Of a stretch of DNA of 64,000 nucleotides, positions 45,998 through 55,353 are shown piece by piece; the stretch's first letter is position 1; each line of letters opens with the position of its first letter. Source of the DNA: Afipia felis ATCC 53690 (GTDB lineage Bacteria; Pseudomonadota; Alphaproteobacteria; Rhizobiales; Xanthobacteraceae); contig NZ_KB375270.1 in NCBI RefSeq assembly GCF_000314735.2, positions 3,602,001-3,666,000 of the forward strand. Reading direction: 5' to 3'. The notes beneath the pieces are model-generated. The model saw only the letters and a program-made list of their open reading frames with translations. It did no database searches and was not told the DNA's origin. Both the position numbers and the translations under genes were made by a program.

Positions 45998-47347
45998 ATG
46001 GTCGGCGTTTCACTGTCGAGATGGACGATGTCCTATTTTGCCGCGGCGCTCGTTGCGTTGCTCGCGGCGGAAATCATGATGGCCACGGGCTTCGGCTTTC
46101 CGGCTGTGGCGGCCGCATCGCCCGATACGCTGATCCTCGTTCATGTCGTCGCCATCGGCTGGCTCAGCCTTTTGATGTGCGGCGCACTTTTTCAGTTTCT
46201 GCCGGTTCTTGTGGTGCAACCGCTTCATAGCAATGCGCTTGCAGTGCCTGCGCTTGTTTCGCTGGTCGCGGGTCTTGCGGCATTGATTCTCGCGTTCTTG
46301 CAATTCGGCGGGCGTATCGACCTTGGCGTTCCGTTCTTCACCGCAGCCGCCGTCCTGTTGAGCCTCGGTTTCTCGCTCGTGTTGTATAATCTCGTGCGGA
46401 CGATGATTGCGTCGAAGACCGTGCCGCTGCCGGCGTGGTTCGTCGCGGCGGGCCTTGCGAGCGTCGTATCGACGGTCGCGCTGGGGGCGATCTTCTCTCT
46501 CGTGTTGGGGGGCGTGATCGAATCCAGGCCGCTTCTGGCGTTGACCGGGGCGGGGCTCCCCATTCATGCGATCGCGGGCCTCGGCGGCTGGCTCACCTTC
46601 ACGGCGGTCGGCGTGAGCTATCGGTTGCTCGCGATGTTCATGCTGGCGCCGGAGCTTGACGGCGCGAGGCCGAAAAGCGCGTTCTATCTGGGCACGGCGG
46701 CGCTCGCGATCGTGATTGTCGGCGGGGTCGTCACGGTTCTTCTTGAAGGCAACCTGTTGCTGACGTTTCTTGCCGCGCTGGCCGTGGCACTTCCGGCACT
46801 CGCATTTTATGGTGCCGATGCCATTCATCTCTATCGCGCACGCAAGCGCCGCAATATCGAACTCAACAGCCGCACGGCCGGGATCGCTCTTGGTTACCTT
46901 GCGGCTTCGGTCGCGCTCATCGTGGTTCTTCTGGCGTTGGGGCGCCTGAGCGATCACGTCGGCGCCGTGGTCTTCCTGGTCGCGTTCGGCTGGTTGACGG
47001 GGCTCGGCCTCTCCCAGCTCTACAAGATCGTGGCATTTCTCACATGGCTTGAATGTTATGGGCCGGTGCTCGGCAAGATCCAGACGCCACGCGTGCAGGA
47101 CCTTGTGGTGGAGGCACGCGCGATCAAGTGGTTCGCTCTCTATTTCGCCGCGGTCGGAGTTGGCGCTGTTGCGCTTCTTGCGGACGCGCCGACTGCTTTC
47201 CGGTTCGCGGCCGTTGCGATGGCCGTCGGGACCACAGGCATTGCCGCGCAACTGATACGGACACGCCGTCTGGCGGATGTGAAGGCGGAGGCCCGCCTGC
47301 CGCAGGGCGTCCGGCTCCCGCATCTTCTGCTGTCGTGCCACACCTGA
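45998..47347 (+). CDS. NnrS-like / heme-copper-oxidase-like polytopic membrane protein
   Basis: A 449-residue membrane protein with about twelve helices. It has conserved histidines in [20 protein letters not shown] and [16 protein letters not shown], and [13 protein letters not shown] near the end, resembling the NnrS and subunit-I-like proteins found in denitrifiers. AAGGAGGT precedes ATG 45998. NnrS proteins protect against nitric-oxide-derived iron complexes; with Fe-S repair genes beside it, that role is plausible here. Assignment to NnrS proper is not certain. Confidence 0.7.
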   Translation: MVGVSLSRWTMSYFAAALVALLAAEIMMATGFGFPAVAAASPDTLILVHVVAIGWLSLLMCGALFQFLPVLVVQPLHSNALAVPALVSLVAGLAALILAFLQFGGRIDLGVPFFTAAAVLLSLGFSLVLYNLVRTMIASKTVPLPAWFVAAGLASVVSTVALGAIFSLVLGGVIESRPLLALTGAGLPIHAIAGLGGWLTFTAVGVSYRLLAMFMLAPELDGARPKSAFYLGTAALAIVIVGGVVTVLLEGNLLLTFLAALAVALPALAFYGADAIHLYRARKRRNIELNSRTAGIALGYLAASVALIVVLLALGRLSDHVGAVVFLVAFGWLTGLGLSQLYKIVAFLTWLECYGPVLGKIQTPRVQDLVVEARAIKWFALYFAAVGVGAVALLADAPTAFRFAAVAMAVGTTGIAAQLIRTRRLADVKAEARLPQGVRLPHLLLSCHT

Positions 47348-47367
47348 TCAAAAGAGGAGATTATGCG

Positions 47368-47901
47368 ATGACAACATCGTTCGTTGAACTGGATGTCCGG
47401 CCGATCCTCCGGAATGGCGGCGAACCTTTTGGAGAAATCATGGGCGCGATAACCGGGCTCCAGCCGGGGCAGGGGCTGAAATTGCTCGCGACCTTCAAGC
47501 CGACGCCGCTGTTCAGCGTGCTCGGCTCGAAGGGATTCAGTCATGAAGCGCGCGAGATCGGCGGCGGGGATTGGGAGGTTCTTTTCCGTCCGGCCGAGGG
47601 AGCGACAAAATCGGAACCTCCTTTGGATGCACCCGCGCAGGACACAGCGGAGTGGCCCGACCCCGCTCAACATCTCGACAACCGCGATCTCGATCCGCCG
47701 GAACCGATGGTGCGCATTCTTGCGGCCACGGAAGAATTGAAGAAGGGCGAGGTGCTGTCCGCCTTGTTGTGCCGCGAGCCGATCTTCCTGCTTCCGGAGC
47801 TTGCGAAGCGCGGTCATGCCTGGCGTGGCGGCTTCGAGAGCGACGGCAAGACTTACAAGATCCTAGTACGGGTCGGCGTGGCCGATATGGCTGCTGTATG
47901 A
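47368..47901 (+). CDS. Double DUF2249 domain protein
   Basis: A 177-residue protein with two DUF2249-like halves: LDVRPILRNGGEPFGEIM...GLKLLATFKPTPLFSVL and, after a Pro/Asp-rich linker, MVRILAATEELKKGEVL...REPIFLLPELAKRGHAW. AGAGGAGA precedes ATG 47368; the longer upstream frame is antisense-like noise over the previous gene. It is in the operon with the single-domain homologue. Confidence 0.85.
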   Translation: MTTSFVELDVRPILRNGGEPFGEIMGAITGLQPGQGLKLLATFKPTPLFSVLGSKGFSHEAREIGGGDWEVLFRPAEGATKSEPPLDAPAQDTAEWPDPAQHLDNRDLDPPEPMVRILAATEELKKGEVLSALLCREPIFLLPELAKRGHAWRGGFESDGKTYKILVRVGVADMAAV

Positions 47902-47963
47902 GCGCACGGTTTTCGTAGCCACTGTTTCACCGCGGCTGCGAGGTCTCACGCAGGAGGTGTGCG

Positions 47964-48605
47964 ATGTTCATTCAGACGGAAGAGACGCAGGATTCCGAGC
48001 GGCTGAGATTTCTCCCGGGTCGTGAGGTGTTGCCCGAGGGAACGCTCAATCTCAAGACAAAGGAACAGGCCGCTTCGTCGCCGCTCGCCGAGCAGCTTTT
48101 CACAATTCCCGGCGTCGCCGGCGTGTTGCTCAACAAGGATTCGATCGTCGTGACGCGGTCGGGTTCGGACTGGCAGCATCTCAAGCCTGCGATCCTTGGA
48201 ACTATCATGGAGCACTTCATGTCCGGCGCGCCGGTGTTGCGGACGCCGCCCGGCGCCTCCGCCCACGCTAGCGCATCAGGCGAGGAGGACGACGCGACCG
48301 CCGCCGGACAGATCCGCGAAGCATTGCGGCGGGTGATCGATCCGGAGCTCGGCTACAACATTGTCGATCTCGGCCTCGTTTACGATGTCGCGGTCGAGGA
48401 CGGCGGCGTCACCATTGTAACGATGACGACGACCACGCCGGGATGTCCGGCAACGAATTATCTGAAGACTGGCGCGGGCGAGGCGGCGAGCTCTGTCGAC
48501 GGGGTGGAGTTTGTCGATGTCAGACTGACCTATGAACCGCGCTGGACGCCGGACATGATGACGCCCGAGGCGAAAGCACATCTGGGTATCGGGAGCCAAT
48601 GGTGA
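47964..48605 (+). CDS. Nfu N-terminal domain fused to DUF59 (MIP18/PaaD) Fe-S assembly factor
   Basis: A 213-residue two-domain protein. Residues about 1-95 form an Nfu/NifU N-terminal domain (RFLPGREVLPEGTLNLKT, IPGVAGVLLNKDSIVVTR). Residues about 110-213 form a DUF59 domain (IREALRRVIDPELGYNIVDLGLVY, split, and MTTTTPGCPATNYL with the conserved cysteine). DUF59 proteins load or repair Fe-S clusters. Placement beside NO-related genes suggests repair of nitrosylated clusters. AGGAGGT precedes the start. Confidence 0.85.
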   Translation: MFIQTEETQDSERLRFLPGREVLPEGTLNLKTKEQAASSPLAEQLFTIPGVAGVLLNKDSIVVTRSGSDWQHLKPAILGTIMEHFMSGAPVLRTPPGASAHASASGEEDDATAAGQIREALRRVIDPELGYNIVDLGLVYDVAVEDGGVTIVTMTTTTPGCPATNYLKTGAGEAASSVDGVEFVDVRLTYEPRWTPDMMTPEAKAHLGIGSQW

Positions 48606-48838
48606 GTGAAGCCACGGCGCCAGCACGCCGTCCGGGCGAGGATGAGGCGACCGCAGGGGTCATGCGCTTGCCCGAAATTCTCCTGACAAGCCTGACGGCT
48701 CTCGCTGCCGCCGGAGAAGTCGAGCAGGCGTGCCGTCTCGCCGGGCAAGCCTGTGTGATGCTGCGCGCCAGTGATCCCGCCGCGTCACGCCGTTTCGACG
48801 TTCTTCTTCATCGCCTGACGCGCAAGCTCAGTTGGTGA
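48599..48838 (+). CDS. Small conserved-looking protein of unknown function
   Basis: A 79-residue protein overlapping the DUF59 gene by 7 nt, so translationally coupled. It has a mostly helical C-terminus (LPEILLTSLTALAAAGEVEQACRLAGQ, given in two parts: up to AAAGEVEQ and then ACRLAGQACVML) resembling a single helical-hairpin repeat with two cysteines. I do not recognise a family. It ends 16 nt before the convergent TDT gene. Confidence 0.65.
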   Translation: MVSEATAPARRPGEDEATAGVMRLPEILLTSLTALAAAGEVEQACRLAGQACVMLRASDPAASRRFDVLLHRLTRKLSW

Positions 48839-48853
48839 GGGTATCGTGGGCCG

Positions 48854-49903
48854 TTAGTGCCGCAACCCGCGCGCCAGCGTGCGCAACATTCCGATGAACG
48901 TGATCGTCCACGCCACCAGCGCGACATAGAAAAATACGCGTGGGAGTCCGGCCAGAAAACCGAATTCCATGGCCCGGTCCATTTGCCAGGTACAAGCCGC
49001 ATACATGCCGAGCGGGAACACCGCGCCCCAGTAAAGCGGATCGTATTCGAACGGAAATCTCTCATAACCGTAACGCCAGATGCCGAGCAGAAGTAGCATC
49101 GGTATCCACCATGTCCCGGTCGCCCAGTAGAATACCGTGAAGCCTTTCAGGAACGGCAACAGCGACGCCAGATAGGGTGCGTGCGGCGCGTTCAGAATGA
49201 GCAGGGAGCCGGCCAGTGTTGAAATCGCCATTGCCCCCATATTGATCCAGTAGGGTGGCGCGAGATCTCCGGGTGAAAATTCGAAGAACGCATAGCGATA
49301 GAAGATCAGCGACATCATCCAGATGTACAGCATGCCGCCCCATAGCCACATCGACAGAGCCATCAGATTGAGCTCAAGCCGATAGGGCTGACCCATGCGC
49401 GCGGCAAGCAATGCGCTGGATATGGAAAGAGCTTGTGTCGCGACGACTGCCAGCAGCCAGCCGCCATTGATGCCCTTGTCGAGCGTCGGCTTGCTGCGCT
49501 TCACGGTGAAGGCGGTAAAGATGGTGTAGGTCAGGCCGACCCAAAGCAGGATGGCGAACATCCATAATATCAAGCCAGCTGTGGTGTTCTCGTGGAGCAC
49601 CATGAATTGGCTGGCCAGAATACCGGTGCCGGCAACTGTTGTGAAATAGCCGGGTCCGCGGAGATGGGCGACCATGTCGCCGAAGAAGCGACGCGGATAA
49701 CGCCACGCCCTCAGGCCATAGAGCAAGCACAGGACGATGTATTGCGCGATGTTCAGATAAAACAGCGCGGTGGCGATGCTCGGATGCTCCATCATGAAGG
49801 CAGCCAGGGACACGATGCCTGTGGCCATCACCAGCCCGAAATAGGCGGGAGACAAATCTTCAAGATTTAAGACCAAGCCCCCTTTGCGAGGGGTGACGGT
49901 CAT
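48854..49903 (-). CDS. TDT-family (TehA-like) voltage-dependent anion channel/exporter
   Basis: A 349-residue membrane protein with ten predicted helices. The first helix region SPAYFGLVMATGIVSLAAF is characteristic of the tellurite-resistance/dicarboxylate (TDT) family, which includes TehA and SLAC1 channels. GGAGATCGTC precedes ATG 49903; the longer frame to 50164 is rejected. A TTG-N8-CAA box lies 84 nt upstream, suggesting low-oxygen expression. The anion carried is unknown. Confidence 0.85.
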   Translation of the reverse strand: MTVTPRKGGLVLNLEDLSPAYFGLVMATGIVSLAAFMMEHPSIATALFYLNIAQYIVLCLLYGLRAWRYPRRFFGDMVAHLRGPGYFTTVAGTGILASQFMVLHENTTAGLILWMFAILLWVGLTYTIFTAFTVKRSKPTLDKGINGGWLLAVVATQALSISSALLAARMGQPYRLELNLMALSMWLWGGMLYIWMMSLIFYRYAFFEFSPGDLAPPYWINMGAMAISTLAGSLLILNAPHAPYLASLLPFLKGFTVFYWATGTWWIPMLLLLGIWRYGYERFPFEYDPLYWGAVFPLGMYAACTWQMDRAMEFGFLAGLPRVFFYVALVAWTITFIGMLRTLARGLRH

Positions 49904-49986
49904 TGACGATCTCCTGGCTTTCGACGGATGGGTCCGCGCCCGCTGTTGGGTAGTATGAACTATACGACAATGGCATCGATGGGAAT

Positions 49987-50000
49987 TTGTGTATGCGCAA
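49987..50000. promoter_or_regulatory. FNR/FixK2-like box upstream of the TDT gene
   Basis: TTGTGTATGCGCAA fits TTG-N8-CAA. It is 84 nt upstream of the TDT start and 118 nt upstream of the divergent FAD oxidase gene. Confidence 0.45.
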
Positions 50001-50117
50001 AGAACGGTTTGTCGTCGTGATGTAGGTTGGACCAATGTTCGTGATCCGGTCGGATGAAAAAAGCGATCACCAATGCGAAGTGGAGGCGGTAACCGAGGTA
50101 TCCGGTTCGGGACAGAG

Positions 50118-51164
50118 ATGACGTTGAAAGAACCGCCTTCCCCGAAGGGAGTGTCTTCCGTCACCGTGATCGGCGCCGGTGTCGCGGGGAGCTGGCAGGC
50201 GCTGCTGTTTGCGTGTGCAGGCTATGATGTCACGCTGCTTGATCGCGACGACATCAAGATGACCTATGCGACCAGTCACTGGGCGGGGGGCATGCTGGCG
50301 CCGTGGTGTGAAGGCGAGGTATCCGAGCCGCTCATTACGGATCTCGGGACACGCTCGCTGGAGCTCTGGCGCCAGCATCTTCCCGACACGTCGTTTAATG
50401 GCTCGCTTGTCGTGGCACAGCCGCGTGATCGCTCGGATTTCGAGCGCTTCGCGCGACTGACGACAGGACATGATCGTCTCGACGCGAATGGCGTCGGCGA
50501 GCTTGAACCGGCGCTGTACGGACGGTTTCACGCGGGTCTGTTTTTTGCGGGGGAGGGGCATGTGGAGCCACGTGCCGTGCTGCCGCAACTGCATGCAAGG
50601 TTCGTGGCGGCTGGCGGTATCATCCGGTTTCAGTCGGAATGCGATCTCGATGAGCTTGCCCTTGAAACCGAAGGTATCGTGATTGACTGTCGCGGTCTTT
50701 CCGCCAGAGACAAGTTTTCAGATCTGCGCGGCGTCAAGGGCGAGATGGTTGTCGTCGAGGTGCAGGACTTCACGCTGTCGCGCCCAGTGCGCCTGCTTCA
50801 TCCGCGCTGGCCGATTTATGTCATTCCGCGCGAAAATAACTGTTTCATGATCGGTGCGACCAGCATCGAAAGCGAAGATACGGCCGTCAGCTTGCGCTCA
50901 GTCGTTGAACTTCTGACGGCAGCCTCCACCGTTCATCCTGCGTTCGGGGACGCTTATATCCTTGAGATCGGTGCGGGGCTTCGGCCTGCGTTTCCGGATC
51001 ATCTGCCGCGCATCGTCGTGAGCCGCCGAAAGATATCGGTGAATGGACTCTACCGCCACGGCTTCCTGTTAGCGCCAGCTCTTGCAGAGATGACGCTTTC
51101 TTATGTGCAGCGCGGATTCATCCATAACGAGGTGATGCGGTCTTCCTTCGAGGTGATATCGTGA
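50118..51164 (+). CDS. FAD-dependent amine oxidase, ThiO (glycine oxidase)-like
   Basis: A 348-residue DAO-family flavoprotein. The FAD-binding motif is VTVIGAGVAGSWQALLFA, followed by TSHWAGGMLAPWCEGE. The C-terminal substrate region has IYVIPRENNCFMIGATSIES and the late FAD-contact GAGLRPAFPDHLPRI. ThiO makes dehydroglycine for thiamine thiazole synthesis, but no other thi genes are here, so a different amine substrate is possible. ATG 50118 is set by family alignment. Confidence 0.78.
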   Translation: MTLKEPPSPKGVSSVTVIGAGVAGSWQALLFACAGYDVTLLDRDDIKMTYATSHWAGGMLAPWCEGEVSEPLITDLGTRSLELWRQHLPDTSFNGSLVVAQPRDRSDFERFARLTTGHDRLDANGVGELEPALYGRFHAGLFFAGEGHVEPRAVLPQLHARFVAAGGIIRFQSECDLDELALETEGIVIDCRGLSARDKFSDLRGVKGEMVVVEVQDFTLSRPVRLLHPRWPIYVIPRENNCFMIGATSIESEDTAVSLRSVVELLTAASTVHPAFGDAYILEIGAGLRPAFPDHLPRIVVSRRKISVNGLYRHGFLLAPALAEMTLSYVQRGFIHNEVMRSSFEVIS

Positions 51165-51193
51165 TGGGAAAGAGGTCCGTTCGCGCCTGAGGG

Positions 51194-52708
51194 TCAGTTA
51201 AGGCCGAGACGCTGCCAAAGCTCGTTCACGCGGGCGACGACGGCTTCATCTATGTCGAGGGCCCGTCCCCATTCGCGGTCCGTTTCGGGAGGCATTTTCG
51301 TGGTTGCATCGATGCCGACCTTGCCGCCGAGGCCAGGCTTGGGCGATGCGAAGTCGAGATAATCGATCGGCGTATCAGTCAGCGTGACGAGGTCGCGCGA
51401 GGGATCGGAGCGCGTGGCAACCGCCCACATCACATCGGACCAGTTGCGGACATTGATGTCCGGATCGACGAGGATCAGAAATTTTGTGTAAGTGAGCTGT
51501 GGCAGCATCGACCACAATGCGAGCATGACCCGACGCGCCTGCCCCGGATAGCGCTTTGAGATGGATGCAATGGCGATCCGGTACGAGCATGCTTCGGGAG
51601 GAAGCCACAGGTCCACGATCTCCGGAATCTTCTTCCTGAGCAGCGGGACAAGGAGCTCGTTAAAGACTTCGCCGATCCGGGATGGCTCGTCCGGCGGACG
51701 TCCAGTGAACGTCGAAATATAGATTGGCTTCCATCGCATGGTGATGGCGGACACGCGCATCACCGGGAAATTCTCGACGGCATTATAATAGCCGGTGTGG
51801 TCGCCGAACGGTCCTTCGGGAGCCGTTTCGTCGGGAGAGACGGTGCCTTCGATGACGATCTCGGCCTCCGCAGGAACCATCAGCGGAACGCTGATGCAGC
51901 GCGCGAGCGGCAGGCGCGCTCCACGCAGGAGACCCGCAAAACGAAATTCCGAGAGCGTTTCCGGCAGCGGAAGCGCCGCCGTAAGCATGGCAGCCGGATC
52001 GGCACCGATGGCGATCGCGACCGGCATGTCGAGACCGCGTGACTTCCACAGATGATGATGCCGGGCGCCGCCGCGATGAGCAAGCCAGCGCAGGATCAGA
52101 CGATTGCGGTCAAGCACCTGCATTCTGTAGATGCCGACATTGATGTTGGCGTCCGTCTCATCATCGGGCGGTCTGGTGATGACCATCGGCCATGTGACGA
52201 GCGGAGCCGGTTCGCGTGGCCAGCAGATCTGGATCGGCAGCCGGCTGAGGTCGACTGAATCGTCCCGCCATACGATGTCGTGTATGGGTGCGGCTTCGAC
52301 ATGCCTGGGGCGCATTGCCATGATTCCGCGAGCAAGCGGCAGTTTAGCCATTGCGTCTGCGAGGCTGCGCGGAGGCTCTGGCTCGCTCAATTCTGCGAGC
52401 GCCTGACCGAGGTTCGGCAAATTCTCAGGATCGACACCGAGTCCCCAGGCAACGCGCTCCCGCGTACCGAACAGATTTACGAGGACAGGTATCTCTGTGG
52501 CCGCACCGTCGGCTTTGATAGGCGTTTCAAACAGCAGCGCCGGGCCATTATTCTGAAGAACGCGTCTGTGAATCTCGGTCATTTCATGGACAACCGAGAC
52601 CGGCTCGCGGATGCGGACAAGTTGGTCTTTTTTCTCAAGGTAGGAGAGAAAGCTGCGCAGGCTTTTGAAAAGTGGCTGGTCTCGGCGCAACAGAGGCGTG
52701 ATCTCCAA
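51194..52708 (-). CDS. UbiD-family decarboxylase (prenylated-FMN dependent)
   Basis: A 504-residue UbiD-type enzyme with RSFLSYLEKKDQLVRI at the N-terminus, the prFMN/metal-binding region NVGIYRMQVLDRNRL and the catalytic acid segment EGPFGDHTGYYN. UbiD removes the carboxyl of 4-hydroxy-3-polyprenylbenzoate in ubiquinone synthesis. It is divergent from ubiT-ubiU-ubiV, which supports a quinone role, although many paralogues act on other aromatic acids. The start is uncertain: TTG 52708 gives the longest form, TTG at 52690 has GGAG upstream. Confidence 0.85.
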   Translation of the reverse strand: MEITPLLRRDQPLFKSLRSFLSYLEKKDQLVRIREPVSVVHEMTEIHRRVLQNNGPALLFETPIKADGAATEIPVLVNLFGTRERVAWGLGVDPENLPNLGQALAELSEPEPPRSLADAMAKLPLARGIMAMRPRHVEAAPIHDIVWRDDSVDLSRLPIQICWPREPAPLVTWPMVITRPPDDETDANINVGIYRMQVLDRNRLILRWLAHRGGARHHHLWKSRGLDMPVAIAIGADPAAMLTAALPLPETLSEFRFAGLLRGARLPLARCISVPLMVPAEAEIVIEGTVSPDETAPEGPFGDHTGYYNAVENFPVMRVSAITMRWKPIYISTFTGRPPDEPSRIGEVFNELLVPLLRKKIPEIVDLWLPPEACSYRIAIASISKRYPGQARRVMLALWSMLPQLTYTKFLILVDPDINVRNWSDVMWAVATRSDPSRDLVTLTDTPIDYLDFASPKPGLGGKVGIDATTKMPPETDREWGRALDIDEAVVARVNELWQRLGLN

Positions 52709-52767
52709 AAACTGTCTTTATGAGAGGCTTCCTGCGCCTTTCCTGAAGCAGAAGCTGCAAACATTCA

Positions 52768-52781
52768 TTGTCCTCGAACAA
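52768..52781. promoter_or_regulatory. FNR/FixK2-like box between ubiD-type and ubiT genes
   Basis: TTGTCCTCGAACAA, a TTG-N8-CAA element with symmetric TTGT/ACAA ends, 61 nt upstream of the ubiT start chosen here and 60 nt upstream of the divergent ubiD-type gene. Confidence 0.4.
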
Positions 52782-52828
52782 GGAATTCACTTGATGCCGA
52801 TGATATGAACACTTCAGAGGAGACTCTG

Positions 52829-53383
52829 ATGCCGGCGTCTGGTCCGTTCATTTCGAGAGTGCCGCCGGTGCTGGCCTTTGTCGGGCAATACCTGCCGCTT
52901 TTGCCGTTGCAGCCGCTGCTTGGCTCATGCCTCCACGGTGTTCAGAAGCGTCATCCGCAGATCTTTGACCGCCTGGGCTCGCACGCTACGAAACGATTTG
53001 GGCTTGATCCGACGGACTTGCCTTTTGTCTTCGTGCTCGAGCCCGCGCGCGTGAATCCGAAAATCGTCGCGCTCAGGTCCTTGCCGCAACAGATCGATGT
53101 CAGGATTACGGGGACCATCGCAACGCTGATCGGCCTCGTCGATGGCTCCTGCGATGGCGACGCACTGTTTTTTTCCCGGAATATTCAGGTCGAGGGCGAC
53201 ATGGAGGCGGCAATCGCATTGCGTAATGCAATTGACGAAGCCGGGATCGACCTCGTCGCGGAATCCGTCGCATGGCTGGGGCCGTTGTCGCCTGTTGCCG
53301 CGCAGCTTCTGCAAGGAATCATCGGCAGGCCGCCCGGTCGGCAACGGAACGGCCTGGAGCGCGAGAGCCGATCATGGAATTGA
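52829..53383 (+). CDS. ubiT: UbiT, SCP2-domain ubiquinone biosynthesis protein
   Basis: A 184-residue protein with an SCP2-type lipid-binding fold (AIATLIGLVDG-like TIATLIGLVDGSCDGDALFF, GDMEAAIALRNAIDEAGID). UbiT helps oxygen-independent ubiquinone synthesis by handling the lipid intermediate. ATG 52829 is favoured because AGAGGAGA lies 5 nt before it; ATG 52805 would add eight residues. It overlaps ubiU by 10 nt. The run ubiT-ubiU-ubiV makes an anaerobic quinone operon. Confidence 0.85.
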   Translation: MPASGPFISRVPPVLAFVGQYLPLLPLQPLLGSCLHGVQKRHPQIFDRLGSHATKRFGLDPTDLPFVFVLEPARVNPKIVALRSLPQQIDVRITGTIATLIGLVDGSCDGDALFFSRNIQVEGDMEAAIALRNAIDEAGIDLVAESVAWLGPLSPVAAQLLQGIIGRPPGRQRNGLERESRSWN

Positions 53384-54351
53384 TCTGCCCTGCCGGGACG
53401 CCTGCTGCACTCAGGGCTGCTGTCGACGCGGGAGCAGATGCAGTGTATTGCGGGTTTCGCGACGAAACCAACGCGCGCAACTTCCCCGGCCTGAATTTTA
53501 GCCACGAAGAGTTGACGGCTGGAATTGCCTATGCCCATCGACACGGCGTCAAGGTTCTCATTGCGATCAATACATTCGCGCGGGCGGGTGCGGTGGATGT
53601 GTGGAAACGAGCGGTGGATGCTGCTGCGGAGGCTGGTGCGGATGCGCTGATCGTTGCCGATATCGGAGTTCTTGATTACGCGGTCCTGCACCACCCCGGT
53701 CAGCGCCTGCATCTGTCGGTCCAGGCGGCTGCTGCCAATCCGGATGCGATCGAGTTTTACGTGGAAGAGTTTGGGGTCCGCCGGGTTGTTCTGCCCCGGG
53801 TGCTGAGTGTGCCTGAGATCGCGGCAATCACGAAGGAGATCAGTTGCGAGACGGAAGTCTTCGTCTTTGGCGGCCTTTGCGTCATGGAGGAGGGGCGCTG
53901 TTCGCTCTCCTCCTACGCCACGGGAGAATCTCCGAACATGAACGGCGTCTGCTCGCCCGCAAGCCATGTTCATTATCGCGAGCTGGATGGGCATCTCATT
54001 TCGCGGCTTGGTGCCTTCACGGTCAACAGATTCTCCGCTGGAGAGTCCGCGGGATATCCGACCCTCTGCAAGGGCCGCTTCCAGACGGAGCACGGTGTTG
54101 GCTACCTTTTCGAGGATCCAGTGAGTCTTGATGCAACCGCCATGTTGCCGGAATTGCAAAGGGCTGGCGTAACGGCGCTCAAAATCGAGGGGCGCCAACG
54201 TGGACGTGCTTATATCGAGCGCGTGGTCCGCAGCTTTCGCCAGACCCTTACCGGACTGAAAGAGGATATTGCCGCTCCAGCCAACGATCTTGTCGCTCTC
54301 ACCGAGGGCCAGTCGACAACGGCCGGAGCCTATCGCAAGAGCTGGCGATGA
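53374..54351 (+). CDS. ubiU: UbiU, U32-family O2-independent hydroxylase subunit
   Basis: A 325-residue U32-peptidase-like protein starting MELICPAGTPAALRAAVDAG. Cysteines in GGLCVMEEGRCSL, NGVCSPA and PTLCKGR match the four ligands of the UbiU [4Fe-4S] cluster. UbiU and UbiV together hydroxylate the quinone ring using prephenate rather than oxygen in characterised systems. The proximal ATG 53374 is set by homology; the longer frame is ubiT sequence in another frame. Confidence 0.9.
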   Translation: MELICPAGTPAALRAAVDAGADAVYCGFRDETNARNFPGLNFSHEELTAGIAYAHRHGVKVLIAINTFARAGAVDVWKRAVDAAAEAGADALIVADIGVLDYAVLHHPGQRLHLSVQAAAANPDAIEFYVEEFGVRRVVLPRVLSVPEIAAITKEISCETEVFVFGGLCVMEEGRCSLSSYATGESPNMNGVCSPASHVHYRELDGHLISRLGAFTVNRFSAGESAGYPTLCKGRFQTEHGVGYLFEDPVSLDATAMLPELQRAGVTALKIEGRQRGRAYIERVVRSFRQTLTGLKEDIAAPANDLVALTEGQSTTAGAYRKSWR

Positions 54352-54400
54352 TATCGTGTCTCCCAACAGTTGACGGCTTATCCCATGAAAGGCCGTGCCT

Positions 54401-55336
54401 ATGCAGTTGACCCTCGGGCCTGTGCTCTACAACTGGCAAGCTGAGCAATGGCGGGATTTCTATTTCCGCATTGCCGAAGAGGCCCCGGTGGATGTGGTCA
54501 TCGTCGGCGAAATTGTCTGTTCGAAACGTACGCCATTTTTCACAGAGCATATGCCTGCGGTGATCGAGCGGCTGGCAGCCTGCGGGAAGCAGGTTGTGCT
54601 CGGGTCCCTCATTCTTGTGTCGCTGCAACGGGAACGCCGGCAGATGGCGGACCTTGCTGCAAATACGGATTTCATGGTGGAGGCAAACGATGTCACTTGC
54701 CTTGGGTCGATTGGGGATCGTCCTCATGCGATCGGGCCGTTCGTGAACGTCTACAACGAGGAGACTGCGGCTTACTTCGCGGGACGAGGAGCTAAACGGA
54801 TTTGCTTGCCGCCGGAATTGCCGATGGAATCGATTCGGACCATTGCAGCCGCTTTGCCTGGCGTGACGACGGAGATATTTGCCTTCGGCCGCGTGCCGCT
54901 TGCAATTTCCGCGCGCTGTTATCATGCCCGCCTTCACAAACTCTCCAAGGATAATTGCCGGTTCGTCTGTGAGAAAGATCCGGACGGGCTGCCCGTGGCA
55001 ACGCTCGACGGCGAACCGTTCCTTGCCATGAACGGTGTTCAGACGATGTCCCATGCTTGCGTGAATTTGCTGGGAGATGTTGACGATCTCGATATGGCCA
55101 GGGTCGGCGCGCTTCGTCTGTCGCCGCAGCGATGCGACATGGTTGCCGTAGCCCGGATTTTTAGGGATGTGCTCGACGGGTGCCGGACCTACGAAGACGG
55201 TATGAGCGAACTCTTGCGCATCTATCCGGATGTGCCGTTCGCAAATGGATTTGTGCACGGACGGCCGGGGGCGGTGCTGTGTCCGCCAGTTGCGGGTAGA
55301 GGGCACAACGCAGAAGACAGGACATTATTATTTTAA
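54401..55336 (+). CDS. ubiV: UbiV, U32-family O2-independent hydroxylase subunit
   Basis: A 311-residue U32-like partner of UbiU, starting MQLTLGPVLYNWQAEQWRDF. The cluster cysteines are visible in VGEIVCSKRTPF and in SARCYHARLHKLSKDNC then FVCEKD. ATG 54401 is preferred to GTG 54395. Start to the preceding ubiU stop is 49 nt. Placement next to nitrate respiration genes fits the known need for UbiTUV during denitrifying growth. Confidence 0.9.
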   Translation: MQLTLGPVLYNWQAEQWRDFYFRIAEEAPVDVVIVGEIVCSKRTPFFTEHMPAVIERLAACGKQVVLGSLILVSLQRERRQMADLAANTDFMVEANDVTCLGSIGDRPHAIGPFVNVYNEETAAYFAGRGAKRICLPPELPMESIRTIAAALPGVTTEIFAFGRVPLAISARCYHARLHKLSKDNCRFVCEKDPDGLPVATLDGEPFLAMNGVQTMSHACVNLLGDVDDLDMARVGALRLSPQRCDMVAVARIFRDVLDGCRTYEDGMSELLRIYPDVPFANGFVHGRPGAVLCPPVAGRGHNAEDRTLLF

Positions 55337-55353
55337 TGTAATTCGGAAGGGAG

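Noticed and set aside
44776..45999. 407-codon minus-strand open frame
   Set aside because: Only its last 160 codons are a Gre-type factor. The middle overlaps a decayed outer-membrane gene and the start is antisense to the DUF2249 gene.
46010..47341. 443-codon minus-strand open frame opposite the NnrS-like gene
   Set aside because: Arg/His/Gln-rich composition typical of antisense to a GC-rich membrane protein gene; the plus strand has a strong ribosome site and clear helices.
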